Origin: Bacteroidales bacterium
GTDB lineage: Bacteria > Bacteroidota > Bacteroidia > Bacteroidales > Muribaculaceae
Assembly: GCA_900766975.1 (NCBI GenBank)
Contig: CAAFXO010000015.1
Location: 1 to 40,839 of the forward strand
Reading direction: 5' to 3'
DNA length: 40,839 nucleotides
A program made the position numbers and the translations under genes. The notes under the pieces were generated by a model. That model worked only from the letters and a program-made list of their open reading frames with translations, had not been told where the DNA came from and did no database searches. Below are positions 1 to 8,511 of the stretch, in pieces. Each line of letters opens with the position of its first letter. The stretch's first letter is position 1.

Positions 1-2
1 AC

Positions 3-92
3 AAGGAGCATATAAAAGACTTGCTCCTTCCAGAACTGGAGCAACTCGAAATAGCAAATTGTCAACCTGAGCTTCCTCTTGAGTTCGATTAA
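3..92 (+). CDS. C-terminal end of an unrecognised protein (partial)
   Basis: The third frame is open from the left edge and ends at TAA 90-92, giving 29 residues that finish ELPLEFD. The composition (charged, Leu/Glu-rich) looks like a genuine protein tail. The frame converges on the secreted-protein gene ending at 127, leaving a 34-bp gap. Too little is present to name a family, and a chance open frame is possible. Confidence 0.4.
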   Translation, partial: KEHIKDLLLPELEQLEIANCQPELPLEFD

Positions 93-126
93 CATTTTTT
101 AAGAGACACTAGTGATTCTATACTTT

Positions 127-1980
127 TTATTCTATAATTTTAGTTACTTCTTTCTTGCCATTCGCATAGGTCTTTATTTTAAGATATAGTCCTTGACTTG
201 GCGTTGAGATTTGACGCCCCGATATATCGTAATATTCCGTTTTTACCGATTTTGTTTCTTCAGGATAGAGGGCAATGCCACTCGATTCATGCTCTACTTT
301 GCATTTGCCGCTATTGTATACCCTGCATGCCGATCGCTTCTGTGGATTATACTCATTGATAAAGGCGATTACCTCAAGTTCCTTATCGTCGCAGGTGTCA
401 AGCCAATCCTCTCCGTTTGCATTTTTTTCGGTAAATTCATGATCGGTCCATACCTCCGGGATTGTCATCGAGTAGGTCTTGACGGCTCGGTTGTCTTCCC
501 ATTCTATCTCATCTCCCCATATTGCAGAGAGAGTTTTGCGATACACATGCCGATGTCTGAAGTTTGGATTGCCATATCCGGCCTGACTGTGATGCAACAC
601 ATTGTCTTCGATCAATATCACCGTTAGTCGAGTGTCCCGATTTAAGTAGTCAAGCACATCACTCTTTTCCATCTCTACGCTGACATTCATCTCGCGACTC
701 TCCGGATCATACACCGCCTTGGGTGTCACTTCTACAAATGCCGGCTCTGCTATGGCTCGCTCTAATATCGGTCGCCAGTCGTCGGGATATCCTATCTGGA
801 TCACAGGCACTGGCATCGTTACATTTCTTGGATATGTCTCATCATATCGCCTGTCGAGCATCCCCGCCGGCGCGTAACTGCCCGAGTTACCATATAGCCA
901 AGTGTATTCCTTATCTTCAGGCACTGTCAGAAAGTCGGAGGTATAGCCGCAGTGATGTGTGATATGATTGTAGTATGCCGAGTAGCCCTCTTCTTCCATC
1001 GCCTCAAAAGTCTCTATGGCTCTCTTGCAGTTCGGACATCTCTCCGTGCTGAATTTCTCTACAAGCAGATAGTGTGGGTATTGATAATTCTCATCATATA
1101 CCGTAAATTCGCATTCCAACTCTTTTTGACACCCTTCGCTTGTGGCTGTTATAAATAGTTTGTTACATTTTCCTATCATCTCTACGCCGGTGGGTAGGCT
1201 TATATTGAGGGTGTCTTTGTCGCGTGTGTTCAATATTAGATCTGTGGTTAGAGTCCGCTCTTCAAGATCGTTGATCCGATATCTATAAGTGAGTCCGGTT
1301 ATCTTTTCTTCTCCAATGTTTTTTGCCACAATCTTGGCCGTAAGGGCGTCTCCTATACTGACTGCTCGTCTTATCGAATCGGCATGGAGTGAGATGTTCT
1401 TAGCCGGAAGTCTGCTGTCTTCTATCACTATCTCTACGCATAGCGACCCGTCATATCCATCCTTCTCGGAGTAATTGCTCCATACCCCATCTTTGGCTAT
1501 CCATATGCCGTTGAAGGCGGGTATATAGTCGTCATCTTCATCCTGTCCGGCCACCAATATCACTTTGCAGGATTTATCTTGCTCAAAACTATATCCTATT
1601 GCATAGTCTTGTCCGGATGTGATGCTCAGTGGCTGTGTTAGTGATATCTCGTTCCAACCTTCTCGCGGCTCTATTATTGCCGTAGATGTCAGTTCGTCTG
1701 TTTCAAATGATCCCTTGATCCATCCGTGACAGTTGCTATATCCTTCGGTCGCGCCCAATGCTATGCGCATTTTCGTTATCGACATTCCGGCATAATCCGA
1801 CAGCATCTCGGCGGGAATTATACATCCGGCGGATATCATGCCTCCTCCCGGCTTGCTCTTGCCATCTACGCCGATATCTCCATCACACAGCCCGACTATC
1901 ACAGATGAGGCGTGTGCCACACCACCCGAAAGTAGTGCGGCACATACCAGAATTAGTGCATTATGTACTCTTTGTCTCAT
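127..1980 (-). CDS. Secreted protein with Omp28-like thioredoxin-fold region and T9SS-type C-terminus
   Basis: This 617-residue protein begins with a clear signal peptide (about residues 1-24, ending GGVAHA). The N-terminal half (about 25-190) is an all-beta-looking region. It is followed by a CARDB-like stretch (about 190-295), where the wording around ADSIRRAVSIGDALTAKIV suggests an Ig-like fold. Residues about 303-450 resemble the Omp28-related outer membrane family, with a redox-type CPNC motif at C315/C318. The last 35 residues (YYDISGRQI, then GLYLKI) resemble a type A sorting domain of type IX secretion, so the protein is probably exported to the cell surface. It lies 12 bp downstream of the 657-residue secreted protein and is presumably co-transcribed with it. 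A surface thiol-disulfide role is possible from the CPNC motif but is not shown. Confidence 0.75.
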   Translation of the reverse strand: MRQRVHNALILVCAALLSGGVAHASSVIVGLCDGDIGVDGKSKPGGGMISAGCIIPAEMLSDYAGMSITKMRIALGATEGYSNCHGWIKGSFETDELTSTAIIEPREGWNEISLTQPLSITSGQDYAIGYSFEQDKSCKVILVAGQDEDDDYIPAFNGIWIAKDGVWSNYSEKDGYDGSLCVEIVIEDSRLPAKNISLHADSIRRAVSIGDALTAKIVAKNIGEEKITGLTYRYRINDLEERTLTTDLILNTRDKDTLNISLPTGVEMIGKCNKLFITATSEGCQKELECEFTVYDENYQYPHYLLVEKFSTERCPNCKRAIETFEAMEEEGYSAYYNHITHHCGYTSDFLTVPEDKEYTWLYGNSGSYAPAGMLDRRYDETYPRNVTMPVPVIQIGYPDDWRPILERAIAEPAFVEVTPKAVYDPESREMNVSVEMEKSDVLDYLNRDTRLTVILIEDNVLHHSQAGYGNPNFRHRHVYRKTLSAIWGDEIEWEDNRAVKTYSMTIPEVWTDHEFTEKNANGEDWLDTCDDKELEVIAFINEYNPQKRSACRVYNSGKCKVEHESSGIALYPEETKSVKTEYYDISGRQISTPSQGLYLKIKTYANGKKEVTKIIE

Positions 1981-1992
1981 ATTGTTTTATTA

Positions 1993-3966
1993 TTATCTCA
2001 TCACTTTGTAGATCTTGTCGGATTGACGCACGATATAGACTCCGCGATCAAGGGATTCTATCGATTGGATCGAGGCCTTGTCGAGAATTTTGTTACCATT
2101 CAAATCGTATACGGTTACGCATCCCTCACTGAGTCGGATCTGATCTACCGATGATGGTTCCGGTGCATACACTGTGATAACGTTCGATTCTTCACTTCTG
2201 GTGCTGCCGAATATCCCCACTACGGTGTAATCAAATTTGTCGTTGCCCGTAAATGGCACTTCTACAGTATAAGATGTCTGATCGTATGGTAGTGTTACTA
2301 CTTCATAGGGGCCGGTAAAGATGTCTCCTGTCACCATCGTGGATGTGATCTTTAGACTGTCGAACAATGCGAAATCTCCAGCTTCGGCTGAGTCTGTTAT
2401 CTCAATGATGATCTGCGATTCTTCCGCTCCTCCATTGATATCTACCTCAAACGATGAAGGTGTTGTGCCTATGGTCACCTCTTGAGGCTCACCCAAATAT
2501 GTGATCTCTTTGCTCGTCGTGTCTAATTTGCCGAATCCGATCTTCAGCACTACATCATCTACACTCGTCAATGCTACACCTTCTACGTGCGCTTTGCCAT
2601 CTCCTAAGGAGTAGTCTCCTACAGGTCCGAAGAGCGCACCGGGATATCCGTAGGGTGCATACATATTGGTGATACCCAAGTAGTCTGTTGCACATATGCC
2701 AAGATAGAGCGACCATCCCGGATATATCAAGTAATCGTTAAGCACCACCGGCTTGCCATCTGTTGTCATTACGGTGCTTCTCGGATTGTCAAGCCCGTAT
2801 GGAGATTTCTCAAATTCGTCGTCGAAATATGTCACTATTTCTCCATCTTCTGTGGCTTCGTGTGTGCGGATCAGACTAAGTTCATATTGATTGGCATAGG
2901 TCGATGCCTCCCAGTTGGCGGTAAATCCGTTTTCCGTGATTTCGCTGCCCTCAAGTGCTACGGGCGCATCTACATTGCTTACACTCAGACTCTCTACTGA
3001 CAAGTAGCCGGGATAGGAATCTCCATCTTCACTCAGGGCGATTACTCTTACATAGACTCCGACTGTAGGATCAAATGCCGCTTCGATTGTTGCGGTATTG
3101 CTTTCTGTCGAACTTGACGCCAATAGAAGGTTGTCGGTCACTATTATGCTATCTTTATTATAGATCTCTACTAAGTAGGATGTCGCATTTTCCACTGCAT
3201 CCCATGTGATGGTCAGACTGCCACCTCCCGCTACTTCTGCTTTGATGTTCTTGGGCGTTTCAAGTTCGTAGTTTAATTGCTCTACTGTTATACCATCCAC
3301 CAGAATTTTGCCTCGCCAGCCAAAGAACATGATGCTCGTATGTTCGCATCCCCCCAATGATATAAATGAACATTCTGTCCAATCAGTGCTCATCGGCAGT
3401 GAAGCCGCTGCTATCATACCCTTGTTGTCGGGGGTATTGTCCAATACAAAGTATTGCAATCCCTGCTCTGGATCATCTTCGTTGACATTCTTTACCTTGA
3501 AGGTTACTCGCATCACTCCCTGATTTTGCGATAAGTCAAGGTCTTTGGTCATCAAGTAGCCCGGATCATCTCCATCATTATTCTCCAACGCAAGGTAGGC
3601 TTTGCCTCCCGCCTGATGCACGTGCCAGGGAATCAAATCAGGCATCAGCGTCGCTGCTGTCTCATCATCTATCTCTGCTTCGTCAGGCGCTTCTTCGCTT
3701 CCCGCTGTCAACAGATCAAAATTCTCACTCAGTCGAACTTCTCCTGTTACGCGGCTCGGACCCGTGCTGATTACACAGTTGCGCTCTGCTTCAATCAGAT
3801 CTTGTTGACTGATCTCTTTCCCTAATTGGGCCTGTAGGAATTTTATCATCCTTTCAGCGTTCTTATCTCTTTCAGGTGTATTGACCTTTACCTGTGCTAA
3901 CACAAGTCCGGTCGGTAGCCATATCGATAATATGGACAAAACTGCGATGATGAAAATTTTTCTCAT
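1993..3966 (-). CDS. Secreted multidomain protein (choice-of-anchor J-like, fibronectin III-like, T9SS sorting C-terminus)
   Basis: This 657-residue protein starts with a signal peptide (MRKIFIIAVLSILSIWLP, cleaved near LAQ). Residues about 75-235 resemble a choice-of-anchor J / cleaved-adhesin jelly-roll (ENFDLL, then SFISLGG, then GKILVDGITVEQL). Fibronectin type III-like modules follow: TWDAVENATSYLVEIYN near 255, and TENGFTANWEASTYANQYELSL near 345 in broken form. The C-terminus (VTVYDLNGNKIL, then LDRGVYIVR) fits a type A sorting domain. The protein is therefore a likely T9SS surface protein, perhaps an adhesin or a partner of the neighbouring 617-residue protein. The ligand is unknown. 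It is the first gene of a two-gene unit with a recognisable promoter at 4012-4043, and it is divergent from the AraC-type regulator. Confidence 0.78.
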   Translation of the reverse strand: MRKIFIIAVLSILSIWLPTGLVLAQVKVNTPERDKNAERMIKFLQAQLGKEISQQDLIEAERNCVISTGPSRVTGEVRLSENFDLLTAGSEEAPDEAEIDDETAATLMPDLIPWHVHQAGGKAYLALENNDGDDPGYLMTKDLDLSQNQGVMRVTFKVKNVNEDDPEQGLQYFVLDNTPDNKGMIAAASLPMSTDWTECSFISLGGCEHTSIMFFGWRGKILVDGITVEQLNYELETPKNIKAEVAGGGSLTITWDAVENATSYLVEIYNKDSIIVTDNLLLASSSTESNTATIEAAFDPTVGVYVRVIALSEDGDSYPGYLSVESLSVSNVDAPVALEGSEITENGFTANWEASTYANQYELSLIRTHEATEDGEIVTYFDDEFEKSPYGLDNPRSTVMTTDGKPVVLNDYLIYPGWSLYLGICATDYLGITNMYAPYGYPGALFGPVGDYSLGDGKAHVEGVALTSVDDVVLKIGFGKLDTTSKEITYLGEPQEVTIGTTPSSFEVDINGGAEESQIIIEITDSAEAGDFALFDSLKITSTMVTGDIFTGPYEVVTLPYDQTSYTVEVPFTGNDKFDYTVVGIFGSTRSEESNVITVYAPEPSSVDQIRLSEGCVTVYDLNGNKILDKASIQSIESLDRGVYIVRQSDKIYKVMR

Positions 3967-4011
3967 AGTGCAATTCTTTTAGGTTAATAATGTGATTGAT
4001 TTTCTTTTCGG

Positions 4012-4043
4012 CAAATATAATATTTCGTTTTTATATTGCTCAA
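4012..4043 (-). promoter_or_regulatory. Bacteroidetes-type promoter for the two secreted proteins
   Basis: On the minus strand TATATTTG (4019-4012) fits the -7 consensus TAnnTTTG, and ATTG (ending at 4041) lies 21 bp upstream as the -33 element. Transcription would start near 4006, leaving about 40 nt of leader before the start codon at 3966. Confidence 0.6.
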
Positions 4044-4169
4044 TATTTCCATTTCCAAAATATTCTTTTTTATAAAATCGAATAGATTATGCCCTGTTAC
4101 TCCCTTTTTTACACACTTTCTGCTTGTTTTTTATTATTCCTTAGTTGGTGGCTGTTTGGTTATTTTTAT

Positions 4170-4177
4170 TAATTTTG
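4170..4177 (+). promoter_or_regulatory. -7 element immediately upstream of the AraC-type regulator
   Basis: TAATTTTG matches TAnnTTTG and ends 5 nt before ATG 4183. A weak GTTG lies 22 bp upstream at 4144-4147. If this promoter is used, the transcript starts at or next to the start codon and would be leaderless. Confidence 0.45.
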
Positions 4178-4182
4178 CAGAT

Positions 4183-5715
4183 ATGAAACATCATTTGATC
4201 TTATATATAGTCCTTACCATTGTTCTTCCTTTCTGTTCTTTTCCATCTTTTGCGTTGGACAAGAAGAGGGTCTTTTCTCCCGATTTGCTGATCGAGCAGG
4301 GCGATAAGTTCTTTAAGGCTGAACAGTATTCTGATGCCGTCGATTTCTATCTCGACGCTATGGCTCGTGCCAAAGCAATCGATGACATTAAGTCTCAAGG
4401 ACGTATTTTTAATAAGTTGGGATTGGTGTATGTCCGTCTCAATAATATTGTGCGTGCAATTCATTATATGGAGTCGGGTTTTAATTTCGCTCAAAAGTGT
4501 GATGATAAGGTCGGTATGGGTATTTCAGCCGCTCATCTTGCCGGATTGTATGCTTTTAATAATGATTTGACTAATGCCAAAATTTATCTTCAAAAGCAGA
4601 AGTCGCTCCCGCATGAGTCGGAAGGCCTTAAATTGTATTTCGAAAATTTCAATGAGGCCCTGATTTGCCAATTGGAAAAGGATTTTAAGCGTTCTATCGA
4701 CCTCCATAATAAGGCTATCCGAATTGTCGATCAGTATGGATTGGATATTAAGTATCCAATCTCTAATTATGGCTTGATGGTATATATTTCCCTTGAGTTG
4801 GGCGATACGAAGAGTGCTTTGCTTTATTGCGAGAAATGTAAGGAGCATAGCAAGTTGATAGGTAACAGAACTTATCTTTATACTTATCATGAGATGCTCC
4901 GCGACATATATAGTGCGATTGGCGATAAAGCCATGCGCGATAATCATGCCCATATCGCCGATTCTATTTATATGGATGTCATCACTCAAAAGCAAATAGA
5001 GTCGGTCGATAATAGAGTTGTGGTGTTTGAAGATAAACAGAATTATCGCGAGATCGACCTCCTTACCGATAAGGTTAATCGTCAATTGGCTATTATTATC
5101 CTCGCTGTTGTCATCATCCTTTTGCTCGTGGTTTTCGTCGTCTCTATTGTGATTTATGCCAAAAAACTGAATTCCGCCTATAAGTTGCTCGTTAATAAGA
5201 ACAGAGAAATGCGCATCCAGGATCAGGTGTCGCTCGTTTTGCGTTCGAGAGGAACTGAGGATAAGCCCGATATCACCTCTGATGTTCTGCCTCACGACAC
5301 TACGGATGATGATGATACTTCCCAACGAAAGGATATTCTCTCCAATATGCAGGCCCGTGAACTAATCGATAAAATTTTAGTAGTAATGGAGGATGTCGCT
5401 GTTATTAGCAATCCCGATTTTAGCCTCAATTCTCTTGCTCAGTTGGTTGGGTCGAATACTACTTATGTCTCTTGGATCATCAACAATTTCTATCAGAAAA
5501 ATTTCAAGACTTTCCTTAATGAATATCGAATTAAGGAGGCTTGCCGTCGCCTTGAAGATGAGGATAATTATGGCCATCTCACCATTCAAGCCATTTTCAG
5601 CGATCTTGGTTATAGCAGTTATAGCAATTTCGTCGCCGCTTTCAAGAAAATTAACGGCATGACTCCTTCGCAGTATCAGAAGTTGGCACGCACTAATTCC
5701 GATACTCAAATTTAA
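4183..5715 (+). CDS. Membrane-anchored TPR / AraC-type transcriptional regulator
   Basis: I start this gene at ATG 4183, giving 510 residues, because a signal sequence begins there (MKHHLILYIVLTIVLPFCSF). The frame is open back to 4036, but the added residues look like translated AT-rich spacer. Residues about 30-270 form tetratricopeptide-like repeats (EQGDKFFKAEQYSDAVDFYL and further helices), predicted to be periplasmic. A single hydrophobic segment at about 302-327 crosses the membrane. A cytoplasmic AraC-family helix-turn-helix region occupies about 415-505, with FSLNSLAQLVG, then TIQAIFSDLGYSSYSNFVAAFKK and MTPSQYQ (given here in pieces). Such proteins are thought to sense an envelope signal and bind DNA directly. 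The divergent secreted-protein pair is a plausible target by position only. Confidence 0.82.
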   Translation: MKHHLILYIVLTIVLPFCSFPSFALDKKRVFSPDLLIEQGDKFFKAEQYSDAVDFYLDAMARAKAIDDIKSQGRIFNKLGLVYVRLNNIVRAIHYMESGFNFAQKCDDKVGMGISAAHLAGLYAFNNDLTNAKIYLQKQKSLPHESEGLKLYFENFNEALICQLEKDFKRSIDLHNKAIRIVDQYGLDIKYPISNYGLMVYISLELGDTKSALLYCEKCKEHSKLIGNRTYLYTYHEMLRDIYSAIGDKAMRDNHAHIADSIYMDVITQKQIESVDNRVVVFEDKQNYREIDLLTDKVNRQLAIIILAVVIILLLVVFVVSIVIYAKKLNSAYKLLVNKNREMRIQDQVSLVLRSRGTEDKPDITSDVLPHDTTDDDDTSQRKDILSNMQARELIDKILVVMEDVAVISNPDFSLNSLAQLVGSNTTYVSWIINNFYQKNFKTFLNEYRIKEACRRLEDEDNYGHLTIQAIFSDLGYSSYSNFVAAFKKINGMTPSQYQKLARTNSDTQI

Positions 5716-5725
5716 GAGTTTTTTT

Positions 5726-5847
5726 AGAGCGCGTTCCTTAATTTTTTGGGGTCGTAGAGGTCGTAGCCTTGAGTCGATTTTGATTATTTCAAAATCTGCT
5801 CAAAAATATCCGCCTCTACGACCCCAAAAATTTAAGGAACGCGCTCT
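5726..5847. repeat. Short inverted-repeat element, copy 1 (122 bp)
   Basis: The terminal arms 5726-5760 and 5813-5847 are 35 nt each and are inverted copies with one mismatch. They start AGAGCGCGTTCCTTAA and end GGGGTCGTAGAGG. A 52-bp centre separates them. The same arms and centre flanks recur at 34450-34865. The element sits between the AraC-type regulator stop and the rlmH promoter. It could fold into a long hairpin in RNA and act as a terminator, but its recurrence shows it is an interspersed repeat. No protein is encoded. Confidence 0.85.
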
Positions 5848-5870
5848 TAGGATTTTTCCGATTTTATGTT

Positions 5871-5878
5871 TATCTTTG
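5871..5878 (+). promoter_or_regulatory. -7 element for rlmH
   Basis: TATCTTTG matches TAnnTTTG and lies 49 nt upstream of ATG 5928. I see no good -33 match at the expected distance, and that position overlaps the edge of the inverted-repeat element. Confidence 0.45.
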
Positions 5879-5927
5879 TGGTTGCTGTTCACTTTTCCCC
5901 GTATTGGGGAAGTTTATCTTTTTTTTT

Positions 5928-6401
5928 ATGGAAATTGTATTGGTAACTATCGGCAAGACGCATTTCGATTTTGTCATTAGCGGTATCCGCGAGTATAGCA
6001 AGCGGCTGAATCATTATCTCCCCTTCTCGATGCTTGAGCTCCCCGATGTCAAGGTGTCGAAGTCTACCACCGAAGCTCAGCAGAAGGAGAAAGAGGGAGA
6101 TCTTCTCCTCGACCGAATGCTCCCCTCCGACTTCGTAATCCTCCTCGATGAGAGAGGCAAACAATATAGTTCGATGGAGTTCGCCGACTATATGGAACGA
6201 CTGATGGCATCCGGCCGCAAACGAATCCTCTTCGTGGTGGGGGGACCATACGGTTTCGCTCAACGAGTCTACGATCGTGCCGACGCCAAGATCTCCCTCT
6301 CTCGCATGACATTCAATCACGAGATGGTCCGCATGTTCTTCATCGAACAAATCTATCGAGCCATGACAATACTAAGAGGAGAACCCTACCATCATGAGTA
6401 A
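5928..6401 (+). CDS. rlmH: 23S rRNA (pseudouridine1915-N3)-methyltransferase RlmH
   Basis: RlmH is a SPOUT-class enzyme that methylates pseudouridine 1915 of 23S rRNA on the assembled 70S ribosome, using S-adenosylmethionine. The start ATG 5928 (MEIVLVTIGKTHFDF) gives 157 residues, the usual family length; an upstream in-frame start at 5904 would only add untypical residues. Family signatures are visible: LLDERGKQYSSMEFA, the SAM-binding knot segment FVVGGPYGF, and the conserved tail with EQIYRA and the terminal PYHHE. It is a single gene, convergent with the DoxX gene that ends 24 bp away. Confidence 0.95.
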   Translation: MEIVLVTIGKTHFDFVISGIREYSKRLNHYLPFSMLELPDVKVSKSTTEAQQKEKEGDLLLDRMLPSDFVILLDERGKQYSSMEFADYMERLMASGRKRILFVVGGPYGFAQRVYDRADAKISLSRMTFNHEMVRMFFIEQIYRAMTILRGEPYHHE

Positions 6402-6424
6402 GATCCTCCTCTCTGTTATATCTA

Positions 6425-7798
6425 TTATTCAATTGACTCAGCTTCTTTGTTTTGATCGTTTTTAGGCTTGCCTTTACCAATCGATCGGCAGCGTCGTGTT
6501 AACGCTATAATCTTGTCGCCTATGCGCGGCACCATACTGATCACCACCAAGAAGGCTAATCCTGCCGAATATATCAAGATATATTTCCAGAGCAAGCGCT
6601 CCGAATCGACAACTGCTGTCATCACCGCCTTGTGATCGCGTGTCTTGGTAAGTGATTCCACATCAAGAGAGGATAAAGTGCGCTTCCATCTCACCACACC
6701 CTCCTCTATATATACCACGGCAGGATTCCCTCGTGCCACCTCCTTGATGGCAGTGTCATCGCCGGTATATATGCCATATTCCGGCATCGACAGGTCTTTC
6801 CAGATCTCTATGCTTTGACTATCGCCCGCCACCACGGCAAACATATCCATTTGCATATCGACACTCCAATCATAGAGCTGATTGATCTTCCAGGTGGTTG
6901 CCGGTGAGACTTTAGTCAAATCGGGCATCAAGAGCATGATCACTCGGTTGTCACCGGTTACCAATTCTTCCGACAAATCCTCCTCACCATCCTCACTCCA
7001 TATACGGAATGTGCGCTCATCAGGTTCTGACGTGGCTTCTTCCTGTGCAGCATCGGCTTGAGCAACAGCAGCTACCACCTCCTCGCGCTTTACAAACACC
7101 CAACCGGACTCCTCGTCGGGCAATTCATCATCCTCGCCAAATGTCTTCTCTACACCATCCTTGGCGTAGATGAAACGGAAGGTGGGTTCATCGCTCCCTT
7201 CACTTGCAGCTCCATCATAGCTGATCAACTCCGTGCCTATCTTATAGGGACGGAAGTCGAGTAGTGGTTGCACCATATAGCCCACAAACGACACCATCGC
7301 TATCAGAGCGATCGAGAATACCGACTCCATCCACTGGAAAGCGGGCGAAATGATCGTGATACACTTCGAGTTATATTTCAGCAGCCATAAAATCAGGAGT
7401 GTGAAGAGGACGTTTTTGAAGAAAGTAGCCCAATTCGACAAGATGATGAAATCGCCGAAGCAACCACAATCCTTCACCGGGTCAGCAATAGCGATCCAAA
7501 GGGTCAAAGGGAGCATCACCAACATAAAGAGCAACGCCATAATCGGTGTCGAACGCCGATAGCACCCGAAGAGGAAAGAGATTCCGACTGTAAACTCATA
7601 TACGCAGAGCAAGACCACAGCCGCCAAGGTGAGATTATCAATGCTTGGCAGACCCATCGCCTGGAAATACTCGCCAAACTTATAGAGCGCCCCCCAGGGG
7701 TCGATCGCCTTGACGAAACCCGACACGACGAACGTGACGCCGACCAATAGCCGCGCCACCCATGTTGTCACCGAGATTAAAGTCGGTGGCAATTTCAT
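6425..7798 (-). CDS. DoxX/MauE-like membrane protein with C-terminal extra-membrane domain
   Basis: The start is placed at 7798 (MKLPPTLISVTTWVARL), giving 457 residues. An in-frame start at 7897 would overlap the upstream gene by nearly 100 bp. The N-terminal 170 residues hold about five membrane segments and the DoxX-family pattern around VVSGFVKAIDPWG. A CGCFG motif (C111, C113) is typical of the MauE/DoxX branch linked to thiol chemistry. Residues about 285-400 form a thioredoxin-like soluble region (VIMLLMPDL, then MFAVVAGD, then GNPAVVYIEEGVVRW) that lacks an obvious CxxC. A last membrane segment lies near 415-435. It is spaced 4 bp from the DUF1599 gene, so the two are co-transcribed. 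The substrate is unknown; membrane redox or quinone-linked work is an inference. Confidence 0.78.
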   Translation of the reverse strand: MKLPPTLISVTTWVARLLVGVTFVVSGFVKAIDPWGALYKFGEYFQAMGLPSIDNLTLAAVVLLCVYEFTVGISFLFGCYRRSTPIMALLFMLVMLPLTLWIAIADPVKDCGCFGDFIILSNWATFFKNVLFTLLILWLLKYNSKCITIISPAFQWMESVFSIALIAMVSFVGYMVQPLLDFRPYKIGTELISYDGAASEGSDEPTFRFIYAKDGVEKTFGEDDELPDEESGWVFVKREEVVAAVAQADAAQEEATSEPDERTFRIWSEDGEEDLSEELVTGDNRVIMLLMPDLTKVSPATTWKINQLYDWSVDMQMDMFAVVAGDSQSIEIWKDLSMPEYGIYTGDDTAIKEVARGNPAVVYIEEGVVRWKRTLSSLDVESLTKTRDHKAVMTAVVDSERLLWKYILIYSAGLAFLVVISMVPRIGDKIIALTRRCRSIGKGKPKNDQNKEAESIE

Positions 7799-7802
7799 CT
7801 CC

Positions 7803-8351
7803 TTATTTATACCGAATCTTGATAAGAGCGAACACTGCATAGTTGATGATATCTCTGTAATTGGCATCGATACCCTCGGAGATGATGGTCTTGCCATGAT
7901 TCGATTCGATCTCTTTGGTGCGCATCAGTTTCTGAAGGATGATATCGGTGAAACTGCTGACGCGCATCTCTCGCCAAGCCTCGTCATAGTCATGGTTCTT
8001 ATTGACCATCAGCGACGTAGCACTATTGACAGCCTTCTCATAGAGCTCGAGAGCCTGCGCCGGCGGCAAAGGCTCGCCCGGACCCAACTCCATTTGTATC
8101 AAAGCCATGGCGCAATAATTGACTATGCCGATAAATTCCGGCTCTATTCCTTCATTCACCGCTGCAAAGTCGATGCCATTCACCTCGAGGGTGCGGATAC
8201 GCTTAGCCTTGATATAGATCTGGTCGGTAAGACTCATCGGGCGCATCACTCGCCACGAAGTGCCATAATCGAGCATCTTCTTCTCGAAAATCGTGCGACA
8301 TATCTTCTTGATCTCTTCAAATTGTTCGATCGTGTTCTGTCTCTTATCCAT
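7803..8351 (-). CDS. DUF1599 (nucleotide-modification-associated domain 1) protein
   Basis: This cytoplasmic protein has 182 residues from ATG at 8351 (MDKRQNTIEQFEEI). I prefer that start because the -7 element at 8392-8385 would overlap the longer start at 8387. It is an internal duplication: the first half has LDYGTSWRVMRPMSLTDQIY and a later IVNYCAMALIQ, and the second half repeats this as HDYDEAWREMRVSSFTDIIL and IINYAVFALIK. Each unit is roughly 70 residues. The family is named for association with modified-nucleotide systems in phages, but in Bacteroidales it is a stable chromosomal neighbour of the DoxX gene. Its biochemical activity is not established by anything visible here. Confidence 0.82.
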   Translation of the reverse strand: MDKRQNTIEQFEEIKKICRTIFEKKMLDYGTSWRVMRPMSLTDQIYIKAKRIRTLEVNGIDFAAVNEGIEPEFIGIVNYCAMALIQMELGPGEPLPPAQALELYEKAVNSATSLMVNKNHDYDEAWREMRVSSFTDIILQKLMRTKEIESNHGKTIISEGIDANYRDIINYAVFALIKIRYK

Positions 8352-8384
8352 CAGGTTTTTATTTCGTTTTTTCCGGTTGTTTAT

Positions 8385-8392
8385 CAAAATTA
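8385..8392 (-). promoter_or_regulatory. -7 element for the DUF1599-DoxX operon
   Basis: TAATTTTG on the minus strand matches TAnnTTTG, with the start codon at 8351 about 33 nt downstream. No convincing -33 element is visible at 19-21 bp. It decides between the two possible DUF1599 starts. Confidence 0.45.
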
Positions 8393-8467
8393 ATTGCTAA
8401 TTTACAAAAAATGCCCGTCTAATCAAAATATTTCTCGTTTCTTATCAATTTCCTCATTGTTTTTCGT

Positions 8468-8475
8468 TAAATTTG
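8468..8475 (+). promoter_or_regulatory. -7 element for the DUF4293 gene
   Basis: TAAATTTG matches TAnnTTTG and lies 36 nt before ATG 8512, divergent from the DUF1599 promoter. No clear -33 match is seen. Confidence 0.45.
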
Positions 8476-8511
8476 CACCATAATTCCAAACTTTTATCGT
8501 TAAAAATTATT

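Noticed and set aside
4036..4182. Longer N-terminus for the AraC-type regulator
   Set aside because: The extra 49 codons precede the signal sequence and cover the promoter-like TAATTTTG.
5726..5847. Simple transcription terminator for the AraC-type regulator gene
   Set aside because: The 35-bp arms recur 29 kb away with the same inner flanks, so it is an interspersed repeat, although it may also terminate.
7799..7897. Longer N-terminus for the DoxX protein
   Set aside because: It would overlap the DUF1599 coding region, while MKLPPTL at 7798 gives a normal DoxX opening with 4-bp spacing.
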